Source: Shewanella profunda
GTDB lineage: Bacteria; Pseudomonadota; Gammaproteobacteria; Enterobacterales; Shewanellaceae
Direction: 5' to 3'
Length of the DNA stretch: 64,000 nucleotides
Assembly (NCBI RefSeq): GCF_023283765.1
Contig: NZ_JAKILG010000002.1
Span: 1 to 64,000 of the forward strand
Under the pieces are notes generated by a model. The model saw only the letters and a list, made by a program, of their open reading frames with translations. It was not told the origin of the DNA and searched no databases. Numbering within the stretch: the stretch's first letter is position 1; every line of letters begins with the position of its first letter. Of the stretch, positions 7,556 to 17,236 are shown piece by piece. The translations under genes and the position numbers were made by a program.

Positions 7556-9268
7556 ATGTTAGTTGGAGCTATCTCTAAATCCACAGAATCATCTACAGAA
7601 GCGAAAAGTGTCGCTATTTTTGGTGGTGGTATTGCCGGACTAACGGCAGCGCATGAATTTGCAAAACTTGGGTATAAAGTCAAGGTATTCGAGGCGAATG
7701 CGGATGCGGGTGGTTTTTTTAGAAGTGCCAGAAGGAAAGAAGATCAGGGTATGCCTTCTGAATACTCTTGGCATGGAATGGGCCCTTGGTATAATAATTT
7801 TTTCGAACTCATCAAGGAGATCCCCTTTGATGAGCATTCCAGTCTCTATGACAATATTCTTTCTCGGCCAGTGGTATTCGGCTTGGCGCCTAATTCAGGT
7901 TCAGCTCATTTTGGTGATTCTAACTCCAGCAATGTCGATTTGGAAAACCTGTTTAGTATGACGACCAAAGAAAAATGGCTTTGGTGTTGGCTGATGGGAA
8001 AAGCATGGTGTTCAAATACCCGAAGTAGCCAAAAGTACAGCAACATCAACGCTAAAGAAGCTTGGCGACCTTATTTAGCCGCTTCGACACTGAGTACCTG
8101 GAGTTCCACTTTTGGCCCTTGGGTGGGCTCTGACTGGTGTCATGTTTCTTTCCATCATGTGGCGCATTTTTTCCGTAAGCAATTGGTCACTAAGTATTGC
8201 TATCGTCATCAAGCAGACAGTGAAGGAGGGCCATGGGAACACAAGGCCCGTACGGGATGGCTGCTTCTGAACGGGCCCAGCAGTGAGGTTTGGTTTGATA
8301 AGTGGGTCGATGACCTGAAGCAAAAGCAGGTTGAGTTTTATTGGCAGACCCCACTTCATCGTTTGAGTTTTGAAAATAACCGCATAACAGCGGCAGAACT
8401 GGACAATGGCGAAACCGTTCAGGCCGATATCTATGTCCTCGCACTGAATCCCTTTTCTGCGGCAGATATTCTAGACAGAACCCCGCTGCTTCAAAATCAA
8501 CCGAAACTCAATCTTTTTAAATCCTTGGTACAACAGGGGCCGCATACCCAAGTGTCTTTTAGAATTGGCTTCAAAGAAAAAATGTCTTGGCCGCGAAAGC
8601 GATGCGCGCTGGTTATTTCAGACTCCGCTTTTAACCTGACACTTTTTGCTCAGGAACAAGCGTGGGGAGAGTCGAGTTCACTGGGGGAAGATATTCAATC
8701 ACTATGGACGATTACTGCTTGCGTTTCAAAAGTCCCAGGCCCTGTTCATGGCCTTTGTTTGGAACAATGCACTGAGGAGCAATTCCTTGATGAAGTGTTA
8801 TTTCAATTAAAGCAGTGTGATGCCCTAGATGAACTGGTGAAAAAGGCTAACGGCGGCAAAAGCTGGCAAGACTTTTCCATTGTAAAAATCAAAGTTTGGC
8901 ATGAATGGGCGTTTTCTCCCGAAGGCATAACATCTGCGCAGCCCAAATGGGTGAATTCGACCCACACCCAGCAATATATGCCACAACAAAAGACATCAAT
9001 ATCCAACCTTGTTCTAGCAGGTGCTCACACCCAAACGACAGCTGATGTGTGGAGCATTGAGGCCGCGGTCGAGAGTGGCAAGCTTGCGGTAAAGGTCTTT
9101 GAGCCGCAGCTCAAGGTCATTCCACAGTCGAACTTTCTGGTGTTGAACATCCTTGGGAAAGTGGATGATGTACTTTATTACTTCAAACTGCCTAACGTGT
9201 TGGATGTTGGCTTGGTATTAATAGTTTTGTTATCTGTGAGCGCCATCGCCTTTGGGATTGGCGGATAA
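7556..9268 (+). CDS. Membrane-anchored FAD-dependent oxidoreductase (amine-oxidase / phytoene-desaturase-like)
   Basis: A 570-aa protein starting at ATG 7556 with AAGAGGTG upstream. The N-terminal dinucleotide fold is clear: VAIFGGGIAGLTAAHEFA near residues 20-37, then VKVFEANADAGGFF, the pattern of the NAD(P)-binding Rossmann / FAD amine oxidase superfamily. The C-terminal region has the second FAD contact (NLVLAGAHTQTTADVWSIEAA). The last ~20 residues form one hydrophobic segment (VLDVGLVLIVLLSVSAIAFG), suggesting a membrane tail. It is unusually rich in Trp through the middle. Relatives act on isoprenoids, squalene-like compounds or amines; the substrate here cannot be read from sequence. 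Probably in one transcript with the PRC-barrel gene. Confidence 0.75.
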   Translation: MLVGAISKSTESSTEAKSVAIFGGGIAGLTAAHEFAKLGYKVKVFEANADAGGFFRSARRKEDQGMPSEYSWHGMGPWYNNFFELIKEIPFDEHSSLYDNILSRPVVFGLAPNSGSAHFGDSNSSNVDLENLFSMTTKEKWLWCWLMGKAWCSNTRSSQKYSNINAKEAWRPYLAASTLSTWSSTFGPWVGSDWCHVSFHHVAHFFRKQLVTKYCYRHQADSEGGPWEHKARTGWLLLNGPSSEVWFDKWVDDLKQKQVEFYWQTPLHRLSFENNRITAAELDNGETVQADIYVLALNPFSAADILDRTPLLQNQPKLNLFKSLVQQGPHTQVSFRIGFKEKMSWPRKRCALVISDSAFNLTLFAQEQAWGESSSLGEDIQSLWTITACVSKVPGPVHGLCLEQCTEEQFLDEVLFQLKQCDALDELVKKANGGKSWQDFSIVKIKVWHEWAFSPEGITSAQPKWVNSTHTQQYMPQQKTSISNLVLAGAHTQTTADVWSIEAAVESGKLAVKVFEPQLKVIPQSNFLVLNILGKVDDVLYYFKLPNVLDVGLVLIVLLSVSAIAFGIGG

Positions 9269-9773
9269 AGCCTTGCTTATGTAAAAGACAAATAACGCAG
9301 GGTGTATGAATGACCATGAGGATAATGCTGGCTGACAAGGTCAAAGTGAATTGCCCAACAGCGATTCCTGACGTTGAGATTGCGGCCATCGTCATCACCT
9401 TTTTCTGCTTATGGACATGACGATCTATGCGTTATCTCCAAAATCAAGTGGGTGCAAGGAGTACCTTTCTTAATTACTTTAGTTCACTCGAAATATTCGC
9501 CCTCCATAGCTCGTTCATAAGCTTAGAATCCCTAGGCTTCTATCCACAGTGTCGGAGAGTGAATGCCATGGCACACCTGTATGGGTGATATCAGGCTAAC
9601 ACTAAGAACATCGCAGCTGAACTAACAAGTCATGCAGCTCAATTTCCATAAAAAATAAGCCAAATGAAAAGGCGGCAGGTGAAATTCACCCTGCCGCTCT
9701 AATCCTTGATTACTTTCTTTCTAGCTTCTAGATGGTTTCTAGATACTTACTGCTTCGAAAGGCGTTACTAGCC
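9269..9773. other. Intergenic region between the accessory block and relA
   Basis: About 500 bases between two converging genes. A hydrophobic open frame on the minus strand (9192-9398, 68 codons) overlaps the end of the FAD gene but has no ribosome site or known family. The relA terminator is at 9672-9697. No integrase, direct repeats or att-like sequence were recognised. Confidence 0.45.
9672..9697 (-). terminator. Rho-independent terminator of relA
   Basis: On the minus strand GCGGCAGG pairs with CCTGCCGC, with an inner GTGAA/TTCAC extension and one bulge, followed by CTTTTCATTT. It lies about 75 bases after the relA stop. Confidence 0.8.
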
Positions 9774-11981
9774 TTAAAGTCGTCTTGCCTCTATCACACT
9801 ATCGACTTGGGTGAGTTTCGATAACACTCGCGATAAACCATCAAGGTTATAAAGCTCCAGTTCCAACTCAATCGCGGCGGTCTGGTTTTTAGTATCCGAT
9901 GATGAGCTCATGGCCAATACATTGGATTTTTCGGCGGCCAGCACTGAGGTTAAGTCACGCAATAAACCGCTGCGATCGTGGGCCAATACCCGTAAACGCA
10001 TCCGATAACCGCCGGAGTAATTTTCGCCCCAGACCACATCGACACCGCGCTCTGGGTGAACCCGCATCAACTCTTTAACCTGTTCACAATCAGCGCGATG
10101 CACAGAAATGCCACGGCCTTTCGTGATAAAACCTAAGATTTCATCACCGGGAACTGGCTGACAACAACGGGCGATATGGTTAAGCAAGTTACCCACACCA
10201 TTGACTTCAACCTGACCACGGCCACTAGAAGTCGGCTTATGTTGACCTTTCTTGACTAATTCTTCGACGGCGTCTTCTTCCGACACTTCGTCCAGACGCA
10301 GACGGCTCTGAATATGGTTAACCACTTGATGCAGACGCACATCACCGCCGCCAATCGCCGCAAGTAAGTCATCCATGCTCGCCATATTAAAGCGCTCGAC
10401 CGCGATGGCTGCATCTTTAATTTTCAAGCTCACCCGCGCCAATTCGGATTCAAGCATTTCTTTGCCGGCGACAATATTCTTGTCTCTGTCCTGCTGCTTG
10501 AACCAATGCTGGATTTTCGAACGCGCCCGCGAGGTACGGATATAACCTAAATTTGGGTTAAGCCAGTCGCGCTTGGGGTTGGGCTGTTTCGAGGTGATGA
10601 TCTCGATACGCTCGCCGGTTTCGACCTGATAGGTGAACGGTACAATACGGCCATCGACCTTAGCACCAATACATTTATGCCCCACTTGGGAGTGAATGTA
10701 ATAGGCAAAGTCGAGCACGGTTGAGCCCAGTGGCAAGTCGACGACTTCACCGCTTGGGGTGAACACATAGACTCTATCTTCAAACACTTGGCTGCGCACT
10801 TCTTCAACCAAGTTGCCACTTTCGACCACGTCCTCCTGCCATTGCAGAATTTTACGCAGCCAGTTAATTTTTTCTTCGTAGCCGCTTTGCTTACCGGAAT
10901 GATTGCCTTCTTTGTATTTCCAGTGTGCGGCCACGCCCAGCTCGGCATCTTCATGCATGTCTTGGGTACGAATTTGAATTTCAACGGTTTTGCCCTCAGG
11001 CCCCACCACTACGGTATGAATCGATTGATAACCGTTAGGCTTAGGGTTAGCGACATAGTCGTCAAATTCCCGTGGAATATGGTGCCAAAGGGTATGCACC
11101 ACACCCAATGCGCCATAACAATCCTGCAGACGCTCGGTCACGATACGCACGGCACGCACATCAAACAACTCATCAAATTTGAGGTGTTTGCCCTTCATCT
11201 TGCGCCAAATACTGTAGATGTGTTTCGGCCGACCGTAGACCTTAGCGCGAATTTGATCTTCATCTAATCTTTGTTGCAACTCCCTGACAAACTTGTCGAT
11301 AAAGACTTCACGATCCAGCCGTTTGCCATCTAATTGCTTGGCAATATCTTTGTAAGTGTCTGGATGCAAATAGCGGAAAGAAATATCTTCCAGCTCCCAC
11401 TTTAATTGACCAATACCCAAACGGTTAGCCAGCGGCGCATAAATATCGGCAATTTCGCGGGCCAGCAGCACCCTGGTTTCTTCATCGGCATTTTTCACCG
11501 CCCGCAGCAAACACACACGTTCGGCCAGTTTGATCACCACCGCACGCACATCTTCGACCATCGCCAGCAACATGCGGCGGATGTTATCGATTTGCGGCTC
11601 GGTTGAGCGGCTATTGGGATTGATTTTCAAGGCGCCGATGGCGTTCATGGTCACGACACTCGCGACTAAACGCGCCAGTGGCTCACCAAATTTTTCTTGA
11701 ATGGCTTCTTCGGTCAGTAACCCCGCATCGAACACCACAAACAGAATCGCCGCTTGTAAGGTTTCTATGTCCATGTTCAGTGGCGCGAGGATTTCGATCA
11801 TCTCGCGCCCACGTTCGAGTAGCTCTCTTTTCGCGGCAGGACTCTTAGCGGGTAAGGCTTCGACCTGTGCAATCAAGGTGAGCAGCATCTGCGCCTCATC
11901 TGCCTGACTGACATAACGAGCCACCCAATCGTCTAGATTAAAATCGGGATCGTTAAAGTGTGCTTCGCGAACAGAGACCAT
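9774..11981 (-). CDS. relA: GTP pyrophosphokinase RelA, (p)ppGpp synthetase I
   Basis: A 735-aa protein, the usual RelA length. It transfers pyrophosphate from ATP to GTP/GDP on stalled ribosomes to make the stringent-response alarmone. The N-terminal HD-like region lacks the intact HD hydrolase signature and is presumably inactive, as in other RelA proteins. The synthetase domain (about 240-370) shows YGRPKHIYSIWRKM, ELFDVRAVRI and NPKPNGYQSIHT. A TGS domain follows (VYVFTPSGEVVDLP, about 410). Conserved Cys/His-rich ARCCQPVPGD leads to a C-terminal ACT domain (about 660-735). It is downstream of rlmD on the same strand, about 150 bases away. The order barA / rlmD / relA is the common gammaproteobacterial arrangement. 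Confidence 0.98.
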   Translation of the reverse strand: MVSVREAHFNDPDFNLDDWVARYVSQADEAQMLLTLIAQVEALPAKSPAAKRELLERGREMIEILAPLNMDIETLQAAILFVVFDAGLLTEEAIQEKFGEPLARLVASVVTMNAIGALKINPNSRSTEPQIDNIRRMLLAMVEDVRAVVIKLAERVCLLRAVKNADEETRVLLAREIADIYAPLANRLGIGQLKWELEDISFRYLHPDTYKDIAKQLDGKRLDREVFIDKFVRELQQRLDEDQIRAKVYGRPKHIYSIWRKMKGKHLKFDELFDVRAVRIVTERLQDCYGALGVVHTLWHHIPREFDDYVANPKPNGYQSIHTVVVGPEGKTVEIQIRTQDMHEDAELGVAAHWKYKEGNHSGKQSGYEEKINWLRKILQWQEDVVESGNLVEEVRSQVFEDRVYVFTPSGEVVDLPLGSTVLDFAYYIHSQVGHKCIGAKVDGRIVPFTYQVETGERIEIITSKQPNPKRDWLNPNLGYIRTSRARSKIQHWFKQQDRDKNIVAGKEMLESELARVSLKIKDAAIAVERFNMASMDDLLAAIGGGDVRLHQVVNHIQSRLRLDEVSEEDAVEELVKKGQHKPTSSGRGQVEVNGVGNLLNHIARCCQPVPGDEILGFITKGRGISVHRADCEQVKELMRVHPERGVDVVWGENYSGGYRMRLRVLAHDRSGLLRDLTSVLAAEKSNVLAMSSSSDTKNQTAAIELELELYNLDGLSRVLSKLTQVDSVIEARRL

Positions 11982-12133
11982 CTAATTTATTTCCTTATCC
12001 GTGCTCAGAGAGAAAGTGGGCACCACTTCGGCTCTCCTATCTTCAGCATTGGCGCGAACTTGTCAAACCTAACTGACCAAATATTCACATTTTTTACGTT
12101 TTTCAAACGCTTTGCTTACTTTGTCAGCGCAAA

Positions 12134-13486
12134 TTACTTGGTTAATTCAAACAGTGCCATGGCTTCAATATGATGTGTTTGAGGAAACATGTCGATTAAC
12201 CCCAATTTTTGCAGCTTGTAACCACGATCTAACAGCACAGCGCTATCACGGGCCAAACTGGCGGGGTTACATGACACATAAACCACTTTGCGCGGTTTCA
12301 TTTTTTTCAACCATTGCAAGCTTTCAAAAGCGCCAGCTCGAGCAGGATCGAGCAGCAACTTATCAATTTTGCCCATCCAAGGCTCAAGGGATAAATCCGC
12401 ACTCAAGTCGCCGTGGTAAAAGGTCAGTTTATCCAGATTGTTAGCTTTAGCGTTCACCCGCGCCTGAGTCACCATCTCGGCAACCCCTTCGACGCCAATC
12501 ACATCTGCACCCATTTTCGCTAAGGGTAAACTGAAGTTCCCCATGCCGCAGAACAAATCCAAAATACGCTCACCCGCTTCGGGGGCTAGCCAATTCATGG
12601 CTTGGTTGACCATCGCCTTGTTAACCTGCCCATTCACTTGCACAAAGTTACCGGGCGTGAAGCTTAAACTCACCGCATCAGACTCAGCATTTTCATCTAA
12701 CAGTTGATAAACAGGTAATACTAACTCGGCACCGACACCTTGGAATTGCCCTTCGTTGTCCTGCAGACAAATGTAGATCTGGTGCTGCTCGGCAAAGGCT
12801 GACAGCTTAGCCAAATCTTTATCGTTTAACGCCTTAGTGATACGCAGCACAGCAAAATGACCATTATCTGCCTCAATAAGCTCTAAATGGCCTAGGCTCG
12901 ACTTAGCAGAAAGTTGGTTTAACAGCTTTGCAAAGGGAGTAATCAAATCCGACAAGGGTTTTGCCAGTACTGGACACTGGCTTATTGCAACCACATTGCT
13001 GCTACTGGCCGCGCGAAAGCCTAGACTTAAGTGTTTGGTATTTTTATCGAATACGGTTGCAAGGCGTGCGCGGCGGCGATAGTGCCAACCCTCACCCGTT
13101 AACGGGGGTGATAACTCGCCACCTTCAGCACCGGCAAATTTAGCCATGATATCGAGGAGTGCTGCCGACTTGTGTTCTCGCTGGCCCGTTAAAGACATAT
13201 GCTGCAAATCGCAACCACCACAAGTATGGTAATGGGGGCATGCAGGCGTAACCCGTGCAACACTTGGAGTTTGAACCGAAATTAATTTAGCACGAGCGTA
13301 ATTTTTCTTTTGCTCAGTCAACTGCACCATCACAGTTTCATTTGGTAGAGCACTAGGGATAAACACGACTTTCCCCTGATGTTGTGCTATACCAGCACCT
13401 AGATGATCGAGCTGGTTGACAGTGAGCGACAACTTAGCCGACAACTGTTTGGAACTATTTGGTTTTGCTTTAAAAAATTGCGCCAT
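12134..13486 (-). CDS. rlmD: 23S rRNA (uracil-1939-C5)-methyltransferase RlmD
   Basis: A 450-aa SAM-dependent RNA methyltransferase (formerly RumA). A TRAM domain at the N-terminus is followed by the 4Fe-4S ligands of [11 protein letters not shown] (residues about 83-92), with a fourth Cys near 170. The SAM-binding motif is [15 protein letters not shown]. The catalytic Cys is in [11 protein letters not shown], and the C-terminal IEAMALFE box is present. The start lies about 100 bases from barA, which is transcribed in the opposite direction, so the two share an upstream region. Confidence 0.96.
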   Translation of the reverse strand: MAQFFKAKPNSSKQLSAKLSLTVNQLDHLGAGIAQHQGKVVFIPSALPNETVMVQLTEQKKNYARAKLISVQTPSVARVTPACPHYHTCGGCDLQHMSLTGQREHKSAALLDIMAKFAGAEGGELSPPLTGEGWHYRRRARLATVFDKNTKHLSLGFRAASSSNVVAISQCPVLAKPLSDLITPFAKLLNQLSAKSSLGHLELIEADNGHFAVLRITKALNDKDLAKLSAFAEQHQIYICLQDNEGQFQGVGAELVLPVYQLLDENAESDAVSLSFTPGNFVQVNGQVNKAMVNQAMNWLAPEAGERILDLFCGMGNFSLPLAKMGADVIGVEGVAEMVTQARVNAKANNLDKLTFYHGDLSADLSLEPWMGKIDKLLLDPARAGAFESLQWLKKMKPRKVVYVSCNPASLARDSAVLLDRGYKLQKLGLIDMFPQTHHIEAMALFELTK

Positions 13487-13586
13487 TTCGGCCTCTAAAT
13501 CAATAAAATACTGGCAAAGACCGCCCTCTTTCTGGCAGTCTTATAAAATTATCTTAGTCTCTTTCACAGGAAACACCGCCGCTGCT

Positions 13587-16388
13587 ATGACCCCTGTCAA
13601 CAACATGACCAAATACAGCTTGCGTTCTTGGGTGCTAGTGCTGGCGCTAGCACCGACTATTTTGGTCGGTATCCTTCTGGGCAGTTACTTTACCATAAAC
13701 CGCTTTTATGAGCTCGAAGATACGCTGATTGAGCAAGGCAGTAATATTATCGAGCCTTTAGCTATTGCCAGTGAAATTGGTTTACTCGGGAATGATCGCG
13801 AAGCGACTAAGAGGTTGCTCGCCGCCGCACAAATCAACAAATCGACCTTAGTCAAATCCATCGCCATTTTTGACATCCAAAATCAACTGTTTGTCACATC
13901 CCATTACCACAAAGATTTTGAGATCATGCGCTATAAAGAAGCGCTAAACAATTTACACAAAACCGAAATCGAACATGTTGGCGACAGCCTTATTCTACGA
14001 ACGCCAATTTTTGCTAGTGCGCCTTCTGCTGCTCCCGCGAATTTGGAGATCCAAAACGATGATGGTGAATTACTGGGTTATATCTCAGTCATTATCAACA
14101 AGGAACGCGCTCTACTCGAACAGCACAGAGCCGCCGTTGCCGCTTTTATCATTGTGTTACTTGGCGTTCAATTAAACCTGTTATTCACTTTTAGGTTAGT
14201 GAAAAATGTAACCCAACCCATTACCGAAATGGTACGGGTAGTCGCAAAGATCCGTGAAGGAAAATTAGATGCACGCTTAGATGGTAATTTAATTGGCGAA
14301 CTGGATTTACTCAAACGCGGTATTAATGCGATGGCAGGGTCATTGTCGGAATACCACGATGAGATGCAGCAAAATATCGACCAAGCCACCTCTGATTTAC
14401 GCGAAACCTTAGAGCAAATTGAGATCCAAAACGTCGAGTTAGATTTAGCCAAAAAACGCGCCTTAGAAGCCAGTCGCATTAAATCTGAATTCTTAGCCAA
14501 TATGTCCCACGAACTACGTACGCCACTGAACGGCGTGATTGGCTTTGCGCGACAACTGGTTAAAACCCCTTTGCATTCGAGCCAAGTTGACTACATCAAT
14601 ACCATTGAACGTAGCGCAACCAATCTGCTAGCTATCATTAACGATATTCTCGACTTTTCGAAACTCGAAGCCGGCAAAATGGTGTTGGAAAATATGCCCT
14701 TCGGTTTACGGGAAACCATAGGCGATGCCATTACGTTGATCTCGGGTAGCGCCCAAGCTAAGGGCTTAGAGCTCGTGGTCGATATCGCCCCCAATGTGCC
14801 TGACAGTGTGAATGGCGATGCCATGCGCGTATGTCAAATCATCAATAACTTAGTCGGTAATGCAATCAAATTTACCGACTCTGGCAGTGTGCTAGTTAAA
14901 CTTGAATTACAAAGCCAATCAGAGGAACAAGTGGTCCTCCGCTGCGATGTAACTGATACAGGCATAGGCATCGACGAAAGCCAACAGGACTTTTTATTCC
15001 AAGCCTTTGGTCAAGCGGACTCATCTATCTCTCGACGTTTTGGCGGCACAGGACTTGGCTTAGTGATCACTAAACGTTTGGTTAATCAAATGGGCGGCCA
15101 AATAGGTTTTACCTCCTCCATCGATAAGGGTTCAAATTTTTGGTTCACTTTGCCACTGGGCTTAGGACAATTCCAAATTGGTGATTCACTACCATTGGAC
15201 AAGCTCAAAGGTAAAACCATTCTGTTTTATGAGCCTAGAGTACTGACTCATGCGGTTTTAGGCCGCCAATTGCGTCTATGGGATACCAAAGTCACTCATC
15301 ACCAGCATATCCCTAGCTTGCTGACAACGCTCGCGACCACCGAAGCGCCATACGATTATATTCTGTTAAGTTGTCATGGTTTTAGTGATGCGACGCAATT
15401 AGTCAGCACCTTAAATCTCGCGAAGACGAAGACTGACTGTTTAGTCGTTCTGTATGATTGCCAAGAGCAAGATACCCTGACAAAATTTATACGGCCCAGT
15501 GCGGATGCAGTACTGTCACTGCCTGTCAGTGAACATCAACTCGCCCGCAATATGCTCTACCCTCCATTGGAATATGACATACCTACCCCGATTGCAAACG
15601 TAGCTCCTGCGGCGCGTCAATCCTTAACGGTATTGGCCGTGGATGATAACTTTGCCAATTTAAAACTTATCGACACCTTACTTAGTGAATTAGTCACCAC
15701 TGTGATTGCCGTTAATAATGGCGATGAGGCGGTCAAACAAGCTAAAACCCGCACCTTCGATTTGATTTTTATGGATATCCAAATGCCGGGCACCGACGGA
15801 ATTAGCGCGACGAAGCAGATTCGCCAAGGCTCGATGAACCGTAATACGCCAATCATCGCAGTTACCGCCCATGCCATTGCCGAAGAACGTGAATTGATAT
15901 TAGGCAGCGGGATGGATGGTTATTTACCTAAACCCATCGATGAAGCTGCGCTAAAAATGGTTATCAATCGTTGGATAACAAGACCTAAGTTTACCCATTT
16001 TGATCTGCATACTCTTAACTGGGATCTGTGTTTAACCCAAGCTAATCATAAATCGAACCTAGCACTTGAGATGTTAAGAATGCTGCTGGACTCACTACCA
16101 GAAACGGTAGAGAAAATTCAGACGGCGCTGAACCAAAATGATCAGGCTACTATGCTCAGTACTATCCATAAATTACACGGGGCTAGCTGCTATTGCGGTG
16201 TACCCACCACCCAAAGATTATGCCAAGAGATTGAATCAGCATTAAAACGTGAAACCCCTGTGGAAGATCTCGAACCCGAAATACTAGAGTTACTTGATGA
16301 GTTAACTAAGGTAGAATCAGCGGCAAAACAAGTGCTATCACAGCTATCAGCGGAAATAACAGATGACCAAAAAAACGGGCTTCTTTAA
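13587..16388 (+). CDS. barA: Hybrid sensor histidine kinase BarA
   Basis: A tripartite hybrid kinase of 933 aa. ATG 13587 has AGGAAA about 15 bases upstream; ATG 13605 (MTKYSLRSW, matching the usual BarA N-terminus) is an alternative. A transmembrane segment (LVLALAPTILVGILLGSYF) and a second one near residue 185 bracket a periplasmic sensor, followed by HAMP. The phosphorylated His is about residue 307 in ANMSHELRTPLNG. The ATPase domain has DTGIGI and GGTGLGL. A receiver domain carries Asp ~730 in FMDIQMPG. A C-terminal Hpt domain carries His ~864 in KLHGAS. BarA phosphorylates UvrY/GacA, which drives Csr small RNAs. It overlaps the next gene by 26 bases. Confidence 0.96.
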   Translation: MTPVNNMTKYSLRSWVLVLALAPTILVGILLGSYFTINRFYELEDTLIEQGSNIIEPLAIASEIGLLGNDREATKRLLAAAQINKSTLVKSIAIFDIQNQLFVTSHYHKDFEIMRYKEALNNLHKTEIEHVGDSLILRTPIFASAPSAAPANLEIQNDDGELLGYISVIINKERALLEQHRAAVAAFIIVLLGVQLNLLFTFRLVKNVTQPITEMVRVVAKIREGKLDARLDGNLIGELDLLKRGINAMAGSLSEYHDEMQQNIDQATSDLRETLEQIEIQNVELDLAKKRALEASRIKSEFLANMSHELRTPLNGVIGFARQLVKTPLHSSQVDYINTIERSATNLLAIINDILDFSKLEAGKMVLENMPFGLRETIGDAITLISGSAQAKGLELVVDIAPNVPDSVNGDAMRVCQIINNLVGNAIKFTDSGSVLVKLELQSQSEEQVVLRCDVTDTGIGIDESQQDFLFQAFGQADSSISRRFGGTGLGLVITKRLVNQMGGQIGFTSSIDKGSNFWFTLPLGLGQFQIGDSLPLDKLKGKTILFYEPRVLTHAVLGRQLRLWDTKVTHHQHIPSLLTTLATTEAPYDYILLSCHGFSDATQLVSTLNLAKTKTDCLVVLYDCQEQDTLTKFIRPSADAVLSLPVSEHQLARNMLYPPLEYDIPTPIANVAPAARQSLTVLAVDDNFANLKLIDTLLSELVTTVIAVNNGDEAVKQAKTRTFDLIFMDIQMPGTDGISATKQIRQGSMNRNTPIIAVTAHAIAEERELILGSGMDGYLPKPIDEAALKMVINRWITRPKFTHFDLHTLNWDLCLTQANHKSNLALEMLRMLLDSLPETVEKIQTALNQNDQATMLSTIHKLHGASCYCGVPTTQRLCQEIESALKRETPVEDLEPEILELLDELTKVESAAKQVLSQLSAEITDDQKNGLL

Positions 16389-16962
16389 GCGTCTTAAAGC
16401 GCTAGAACTACCTCAAAAACAACTCTTTGCCATTGCTCTTTGTCAGCGTATGTTGCCCAATTATCAACTGTTTTCAGAAGTCTGCGAATTTGGTGATCCC
16501 GCAGTTTTAAACACAGTGTTAGAGTTGTTATGGCAATCCCAGTACGACAATAAACTCAAATTTAATATTGATGTCCATCTACAGCGATTGGAAGATAACA
16601 CACCCGATCCTGCCGATTTTGAAGCCTATGGTGTCTATCCCGCCATGGATGCAGTTGTTGCACTCTCAACATTGCTAAGTGCAATCCAAGATAAAAATGA
16701 AGAAGATATAACCAATATCAGTAAGTTATCATCAAGCACTGTGGCGAACTATATTGAAGCCATCAGCGATGTCGATTTAGTCGATGACGCCCTAGATGAT
16801 TTCGTCTTCGCCCATGAAGTCATGGAAGAAGAGAAGGAGTTACAAAATTCTCTGCTCGAAATTATTGAAGAAAATCCAAAAATCACTGCGGAATTGGTAA
16901 AAGGTCTACGCAAAGACATCATCGAAGCAGGTGTATCCAATATTGGCATTAGCATCGCCTAA
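16363..16962 (+). CDS. yjaG: YjaG family protein (DUF416)
   Basis: A 199-aa protein of the DUF416/YjaG family, recognised by RMLPNYQLFSEVCEFGD, the acidic FEAYGVYPAMDAVVALS segment and the C-terminal KGLRKDIIEAGVSNIGI. Members are conserved in gammaproteobacteria, but their biochemical role is not established. The start lies inside the end of barA (26-base overlap), so translation is probably coupled. It could be linked to BarA output only through that coupling; no function is claimed. Confidence 0.88.
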   Translation: MTKKTGFFKRLKALELPQKQLFAIALCQRMLPNYQLFSEVCEFGDPAVLNTVLELLWQSQYDNKLKFNIDVHLQRLEDNTPDPADFEAYGVYPAMDAVVALSTLLSAIQDKNEEDITNISKLSSSTVANYIEAISDVDLVDDALDDFVFAHEVMEEEKELQNSLLEIIEENPKITAELVKGLRKDIIEAGVSNIGISIA

Positions 16963-16995
16963 CAGCCTACATGTATCTAAACTTGCAAGTTTAAT

Positions 16996-17037
16996 CCGTG
17001 TTATCCCAAAGTATTAAGCCACTCTAAGATAACACGG
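16996..17037. repeat. Ten-base inverted repeat downstream of yjaG
   Basis: CCGTGTTATC (16996-17005) and GATAACACGG (17028-17037) are perfect complements with a 22-base loop. No T tract follows on either strand, so it is not a standard terminator. A small palindrome ACTTGCAAGT sits just before it at 16981-16990. It may be an mRNA 3' stem or a protein site. Confidence 0.55.
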
Positions 17038-17236
17038 CGTAAACGGGTCATCATTGACTGACTATCGCAGTCCAAGTGCAATCTCCGATGAGAAAGATTG
17101 TTTATCAAGGATTTATACCCATAGCGAAAGTTGCATAGACAGTTGGAAACTTACCATAGGCCAGCAAAGCCGCATTGCAGATAATCGTCATTAAACGATG
17201 CCTTGAGCGATGCAAGTGCTCAACATCAAAGGCAAC

